A DNA stretch of 64,000 bases from the NCBI GenBank assembly GCA_029265125.1, contig JAJUJX010000001.1:186001-250000 (forward strand). Direction: 5' to 3'. The position numbers and the translations under genes are program-made. Below the pieces are notes generated by a model, which saw only the letters and a program-made list of their open reading frames with translations, was not told the DNA's origin and did not search any database. Positions within the stretch are counted from its first letter, which is position 1; each line of letters starts with the position of its first letter. This document shows, one piece after another, positions 59,747-64,000 of this stretch. This DNA is from Tolumonas sp008015085. Its GTDB lineage: Bacteria; Pseudomonadota; Gammaproteobacteria; Enterobacterales; Aeromonadaceae.

Positions 59747-62599
59747 ATGGAAAAGACGTTTAATCCGAACGCCATTGAACAGGCGATGTACCAGCACTGG
59801 GAAAGTCAGGGCTACTTTAAACCAAACGGTGACAGCAGCAACGGTAATTACTGCATCGTGATCCCGCCGCCAAACGTCACTGGTAGTCTGCATATGGGCC
59901 ATGCTTTCCAGCAGACTATTATGGATGCCCTGATCCGTTATCAGCGTATGCTGGGTAAAAACACCCTGTGGCAGGTTGGTACTGACCATGCTGGTATCGC
60001 TACACAGATGGTGGTTGAGCGTAAGATCGCGGCGGAAGAAAATAAAACCCGCCACGATTATGGCCGTGATGCCTTCATCGACAAGATCTGGCAGTGGAAA
60101 GAAGAATCCGGTGGCACCATCACCCGTCAGATGCGTCGTCTGGGCGCGTCAGTAGATTGGGATCGTGAAGCGTTCACGATGGATCCGGCGCTGTCTCATG
60201 CGGTGCAGGAAGTGTTCGTGCGTCTGTATGAACAAGACCTGATCTACCGCGGTAAACGTCTGGTGAACTGGGATCCGAAACTACACACCGCGATCTCCGA
60301 TCTGGAAGTTGAAAACAAAGAAGTCAAAGGCAACATGTGGCATCTGCGCTATCCGCTGGCGGATGGCGAGAAAACGGCAGAAGGTAAAGATTACCTGATC
60401 GTGGCTACTACTCGTCCGGAAACCATGCTGGGTGATACCGCAGTGGCGGTGAACCCGGAAGATCCGCGCTACAAGGCACTGATCGGTAAATTTATCGAAC
60501 TGCCACTGGTGGGGCGTCGTATTCCGATCGTGGCTGACGAACATGCGGACATGGAAAAAGGCACCGGCTGTGTGAAGATCACTCCGGCACACGATTTCAA
60601 TGACCATGAAGTGGGTAAACGTCATCACCTGCCAATGATTAACATTTTCACGCTGGATGCGCATATTCGTGCGGAAGCGGAAGTGTACGACAGCAAAGGC
60701 AACCCAAGTGAGGCTTACCCTGCAGCCCTGCCAGCCGAGTTTGCTGGCCTAGAGCGTTATGCGGCGCGTAAAGCGATCGTCGCGGCACTGGAAGCGAAAG
60801 GCCTGATGGACGAGATCAAAGATCACGTGCTGCAGCAGCCATACGGCGACCGTGGTGGTGTGCCGATCGAGCCGATGCTGACTGACCAGTGGTATGTGCG
60901 TGCCGATGTGCTGGCTAAACCGGCGATTGAAGCGGTAGAAGATGGCCGTATTCAGTTTGTGCCGAAACAGTACGAAAACATGTACTTCTCCTGGATGCGT
61001 GATATTCAGGACTGGTGTATCTCTCGTCAGTTGTGGTGGGGTCACCGTATTCCTGCATGGTATGACAACAGCGGTAAGGTGTATGTTGGCCGTAACGAAG
61101 CGGAAGTGCGTGCTAACTACGCTCTGGCAGCGGATGTCGCTCTGCGTCAGGACGAAGACGTGCTGGATACCTGGTTCAGTTCTGCACTGTGGACTTTCTC
61201 GACACTGGGCTGGCCGGAAAAAACACCGGAACTGGACATGTTCCATCCGACCGATGTGCTGGTAACCGGCTTTGACATCATTTTCTTCTGGGTTGCCCGC
61301 ATGATCATGATGACTATGCACTTCGTGAAAAACGAAGATGGCACGCCACAAGTTCCGTTCAAGACGGTGTATGTAACGGGTCTGATCCGTGACGAAGAAG
61401 GCCAGAAGATGTCGAAATCCAAGGGCAACGTGCTTGACCCGCTGGATATGATCGATGGTATTTCACTGCCTGATCTGCTGGAAAAACGCACCGGTAACAT
61501 GATGCAGCCACAGTTGGCTGAGAAGATCGGCAAACGCACCGAGAAGCAGTTCCCGGAAGGTATTGAAGCACACGGTACCGATGCGCTGCGTTTCACGCTG
61601 GCAGCACTGGCATCGACCGGTCGTGACATCAACTGGGACATGAAACGTCTGGATGGTTATCGCAATTTCTGTAACAAACTCTGGAACGCCAGCCGTTATG
61701 TGCTGATGAACACCGAAGAGCAGGATTGCGGTTTTGCTGGTGGCGAAATGCAGTTCAGTCTGGCGGATCGTTGGATCACCTCACAGCTGCAGCTGACGAT
61801 TCAAGAGCTGCGTCATGCGATGGATACCTATCGCTTTGACCAAGCGGCGGGTGTGTTGTATGAGTTTATTTGGAACCAGTTCTGTGACTGGTATCTGGAG
61901 TTGACTAAGCCAGTATTGTGGCATGGTAGTGAAGCGGAACAGCGTGCGACCCGTCATACGCTGGTGACGGTGCTGGAAACGCTGCTGCGTCTGGCGCATC
62001 CAATCATGCCATTCATGACTGAGTCGATTTGGAAATCCGTCGCGCCGCTGGCAGGCATCAATGAAGATACGCTGATGCTGCAGGCTTACCCTGCCTTTGA
62101 TGCAGCGAAAGTCGATGAAATAGCTCTGGCTGATCAGGAGTGGGTGAAACAGTTTATTGTCAGCGTGCGTAATATCCGTGCTGAAATGAACGTCGCACCG
62201 AGCGTTCCGTTGACCGTATTGTTGAAAGCTGATGCAACCGACAGCCAACGTGCGGCGGATAACGAAGCGTTCCTGAAATCACTGGCCAAGCTGGAAAGCA
62301 TCACTGTGCTGGCTGCTACTGACGCAGAACCTTTGTCGGTGAAGAAACTGATCGGTAACACTGAGCTGATGATCCCGATGGCGGGTCTGATTGACAAAGA
62401 AGCGGAACTGGCTCGTCTGGCGAAAGAAGTTGAGAAGCTGGAAAAAGAGTGTGGCCGCATTGAGGGCAAACTCGGCAACGAGGCGTTTGTTGCCAAAGCG
62501 CCGGAAGCGGTTATCGCCAAAGAGCGTGAGAAGCTGGCCGATTATCAGTCTCAGCTGGTGAAACTGAAAGAACAGCAGGAAACCATCAAGTCGCTGTAA
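59747..62599 (+). CDS. valS: Valyl-tRNA synthetase ValS
   Basis: 950 residues (E. coli 951). Class I synthetase: HMGH at 49-52 in PPNVTGSLHMGH, a CP1 editing domain (about 190-340), KMSKSKGN near 555, an anticodon-binding domain, and a C-terminal coiled coil (about 880-945) that binds tRNA. The codon usage looks strongly biased, as for highly expressed genes. Ribosome binding site is modest. Confidence 0.98.
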   Translation: MEKTFNPNAIEQAMYQHWESQGYFKPNGDSSNGNYCIVIPPPNVTGSLHMGHAFQQTIMDALIRYQRMLGKNTLWQVGTDHAGIATQMVVERKIAAEENKTRHDYGRDAFIDKIWQWKEESGGTITRQMRRLGASVDWDREAFTMDPALSHAVQEVFVRLYEQDLIYRGKRLVNWDPKLHTAISDLEVENKEVKGNMWHLRYPLADGEKTAEGKDYLIVATTRPETMLGDTAVAVNPEDPRYKALIGKFIELPLVGRRIPIVADEHADMEKGTGCVKITPAHDFNDHEVGKRHHLPMINIFTLDAHIRAEAEVYDSKGNPSEAYPAALPAEFAGLERYAARKAIVAALEAKGLMDEIKDHVLQQPYGDRGGVPIEPMLTDQWYVRADVLAKPAIEAVEDGRIQFVPKQYENMYFSWMRDIQDWCISRQLWWGHRIPAWYDNSGKVYVGRNEAEVRANYALAADVALRQDEDVLDTWFSSALWTFSTLGWPEKTPELDMFHPTDVLVTGFDIIFFWVARMIMMTMHFVKNEDGTPQVPFKTVYVTGLIRDEEGQKMSKSKGNVLDPLDMIDGISLPDLLEKRTGNMMQPQLAEKIGKRTEKQFPEGIEAHGTDALRFTLAALASTGRDINWDMKRLDGYRNFCNKLWNASRYVLMNTEEQDCGFAGGEMQFSLADRWITSQLQLTIQELRHAMDTYRFDQAAGVLYEFIWNQFCDWYLELTKPVLWHGSEAEQRATRHTLVTVLETLLRLAHPIMPFMTESIWKSVAPLAGINEDTLMLQAYPAFDAAKVDEIALADQEWVKQFIVSVRNIRAEMNVAPSVPLTVLLKADATDSQRAADNEAFLKSLAKLESITVLAATDAEPLSVKKLIGNTELMIPMAGLIDKEAELARLAKEVEKLEKECGRIEGKLGNEAFVAKAPEAVIAKEREKLADYQSQLVKLKEQQETIKSL

Positions 62600-62624
62600 A
62601 TGCAGATTGATGTGTTAGGTATAG

Positions 62625-62656
62625 AAAGCCCTTGTATTTACAAGGGCTTTTGTTTT
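62625..62656 (+). terminator. Terminator after valS
   Basis: Eleven-base-pair perfect stem AAAGCCCTTGT / ACAAGGGCTTT with loop ATTT, then TGTTTTTT. Confidence 0.93.
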
Positions 62657-62675
62657 TTACTGTTCGGCATAGCTG

Positions 62676-63353
62676 TTATTCTGGATGTGGCTTATTCTCG
62701 TCAGTAGATGAATGGTCAGAGGATGAATGCGGTGTGTCTTTAGAGCCAGAGTCATCTTCTGTTTTATCCAGATCTGCCAGCTCAGCTCTGAGTTTTTTCA
62801 GTTCTCGCCGGTAATTTTCAGCATCGCCATAATCGACAAAACCATCATAGTAGGGATGAGCGTGCAGCACCCTGCGTGCATGTTTGATGGGACACCAGTA
62901 TTGTTCTGTTCTGCCGACCACCTCTTTGGCGTAAGACATCAGACCATTACCATATGAACAGTAAGCACAATTGATCTTTTCGATGATGTTGAGATAAGCC
63001 AAATGAGCACGGTCGAAAACAAAATAGTCGCCCCGCCGGACGCGGGGAATTCCGTAGATTGGAAAACAGATGTATTGATAGAGTGTGACGAACAGATCCA
63101 TCAACAGCATTGGAAAGATAACGGAATAGATAACCGGAGCTGACAGGATGTTGCGTAGTTTGGCCCGTTTAAAATATTTCAGCAGCCCCATCTTGAAGCG
63201 GCGTTGCTGCTCCAGCACTTCACGTTCAAAACGGATGCGTTTGTTTTCAAAATCGATGTGTAATTCAGCCCGCCGCCGTTCTATTTCACTTTCGATTTCA
63301 TCTTCAAGTTGGCGGATCCTTTCCAGCAATTCTTTGATTTTCGGGTTCATCAT
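62676..63353 (-). CDS. Uncharacterised coiled-coil membrane protein with cysteine motif
   Basis: 225 residues, not recognised as a named family. In order: a highly charged N-terminal coiled coil (about 5-60, Glu/Arg-rich), a hydrophobic segment (about 70-98, probably one or two membrane passes), a conserved-looking block with NCAYCSYGNG (near 130) and WCPIKHARR (near 154), and a charged C-terminal coil with a Ser/Asp/His-rich tail. The CxxC plus later Cys and His suggest a metal site, by inference. Convergent with valS, apparently monocistronic. Confidence 0.75.
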   Translation of the reverse strand: MMNPKIKELLERIRQLEDEIESEIERRRAELHIDFENKRIRFEREVLEQQRRFKMGLLKYFKRAKLRNILSAPVIYSVIFPMLLMDLFVTLYQYICFPIYGIPRVRRGDYFVFDRAHLAYLNIIEKINCAYCSYGNGLMSYAKEVVGRTEQYWCPIKHARRVLHAHPYYDGFVDYGDAENYRRELKKLRAELADLDKTEDDSGSKDTPHSSSDHSSTDENKPHPE

Positions 63354-63438
63354 CTTCCCCCTTATCTGATTGTGGCTCCGTCAGTGAAGCTCTCCTTTTA
63401 ATTGTTGCTGAGCTTTTGTTGTTTGTCGTTATCGGATG

Positions 63439-64000
63439 TCATTTTGTTTTTTCTGCATTTTTTGTATCCATGCGCTTAGCCAGAAAATCGAGCAGGACTC
63501 GCACGCGGTGCGGGACATAACGATTACTTGGCAGGATGGCGTAAATACCCAGTTCTGCCGGGGTGAACGCTTCCAGAATACTTTGGACCTGACCGGACTG
63601 CAGATAGGGCTCAACGATGAAGTCAGGTTGTACGGTGATCCCCAGTCCATTAATCGCTGCGTCAGTCAAGGCATCACCGTTGTTGGCTTTGATACGACTG
63701 TTGATATAAATCGTTTCGCTACGACCTGAGACAGCAAAGTTCCAACTTGAGCCGCCTGCGGTCAGTGTATAGCCCAAACAAGCATGCTGACTCAGATCTG
63801 ACGGTTGTTGCGGAATACCATATTTCTTCAGATAAGAAGGGGAAGCAAAGGTGACCAGTTTGCAGGTGCCGAGTTTGCGGACGATATCGCCCGGCTCCAG
63901 ACGAGTGGCAATACGGATGGAAATATCCATGCCTTCCTCAATCAGATTCATTTGCCGGTCATCAAAGTCCATTTCCAGATGGATGTCAGGGTACTGCTCA
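63439..64000 (-). CDS. LysR family transcriptional regulator, N-terminus outside window
   Basis: C-terminal ~187 residues visible; the frame is open to the window edge. The region YPDIHLEMD, then LIEEGMDISIRI and FASPSYLKKYGIP is the LysR substrate-binding domain of the AaeR/DsdC-like 'CrgA' group. The DNA-binding helix-turn-helix lies beyond base 64000. Target genes are unknown; neither neighbour is divergent to it in the window. Confidence 0.9.
   Translation of the reverse strand, partial: EQYPDIHLEMDFDDRQMNLIEEGMDISIRIATRLEPGDIVRKLGTCKLVTFASPSYLKKYGIPQQPSDLSQHACLGYTLTAGGSSWNFAVSGRSETIYINSRIKANNGDALTDAAINGLGITVQPDFIVEPYLQSGQVQSILEAFTPAELGIYAILPSNRYVPHRVRVLLDFLAKRMDTKNAEKTK

Noticed and set aside
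1..64000. CRISPR arrays, insertion sequences, prophage or toxin-antitoxin modules
   Set aside because: No regularly spaced repeats, transposases, integrases or paired small toxin/antitoxin genes were found on either strand.

Overview
The window is chromosomal DNA of a gammaproteobacterium. Gene order and protein lengths follow the Enterobacterales/Vibrionales/Aeromonadales pattern: a complete dcw cluster, nfuA-gntX-bioH, greB-tex, the coaE-pilDCBA block, and pepA-holC-valS next to divergent lptFG. The missing ddl between murC and ftsQ, the missing zapD between coaE and yacG, and the combined hcp-hcr-nirBDC operon point away from Escherichia. An Aeromonadaceae member such as Tolumonas is my best guess, but this is inference from gene order only. 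No phage, transposase, integrase, CRISPR array or rRNA was seen.

Layout. 1-2.4 kb holds small conserved genes around yqcC-truC. 2.6-9.1 kb is a five-gene minus-strand operon for nitrite reduction and nitrosative-stress defence (hcp, hcr, nirB, nirD, nirC). 9.3-12.1 kb has envC and gpmM, facing yibN-secB-gpsA at 12.3-14.2 kb. 14.3-18.4 kb has nfuA, gntX and bioH, with amtB and its own sigma-54 promoter placed between gntX and bioH. 18.4-19.6 kb has two poorly known genes: a small protein with flagellar-rod-like ends and a HEQAH putative metalloprotease. greB and tex follow on the minus strand.

22.6-39.6 kb is the division and cell-wall (dcw) cluster: mraZ, rsmH, ftsL, ftsI, murE, murF, mraY, murD, ftsW, murG, murC, ftsQ, ftsA, ftsZ, lpxC. 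It begins with a recognisable promoter and a three-repeat MraZ operator. A second, near-consensus promoter sits where ddl would be. secA, mutT, yacG, coaE and the type IV pilus genes pilD-pilC-pilB-pilA follow to 48.3 kb.

48.5-51.6 kb is the purine operon purH-purD. An interspersed palindromic repeat lies between its two genes, and a second copy lies upstream of purH. 51.9-57.6 kb has an Lrp/AsnC regulator, a possible small-RNA locus, ettA, tRNA-Leu(CAA), an RDD protein and lptF-lptG. 57.7-62.6 kb has pepA, holC and valS. The window ends with an uncharacterised coiled-coil membrane protein and a truncated LysR regulator.

Most genes are housekeeping. The least explained parts are the flagellar-like/HEQAH gene pair, the purH-flanking palindromes, the structured region between the Lrp-type gene and ettA, the inverted repeat upstream of pilA, and the coiled-coil membrane protein near 63 kb.
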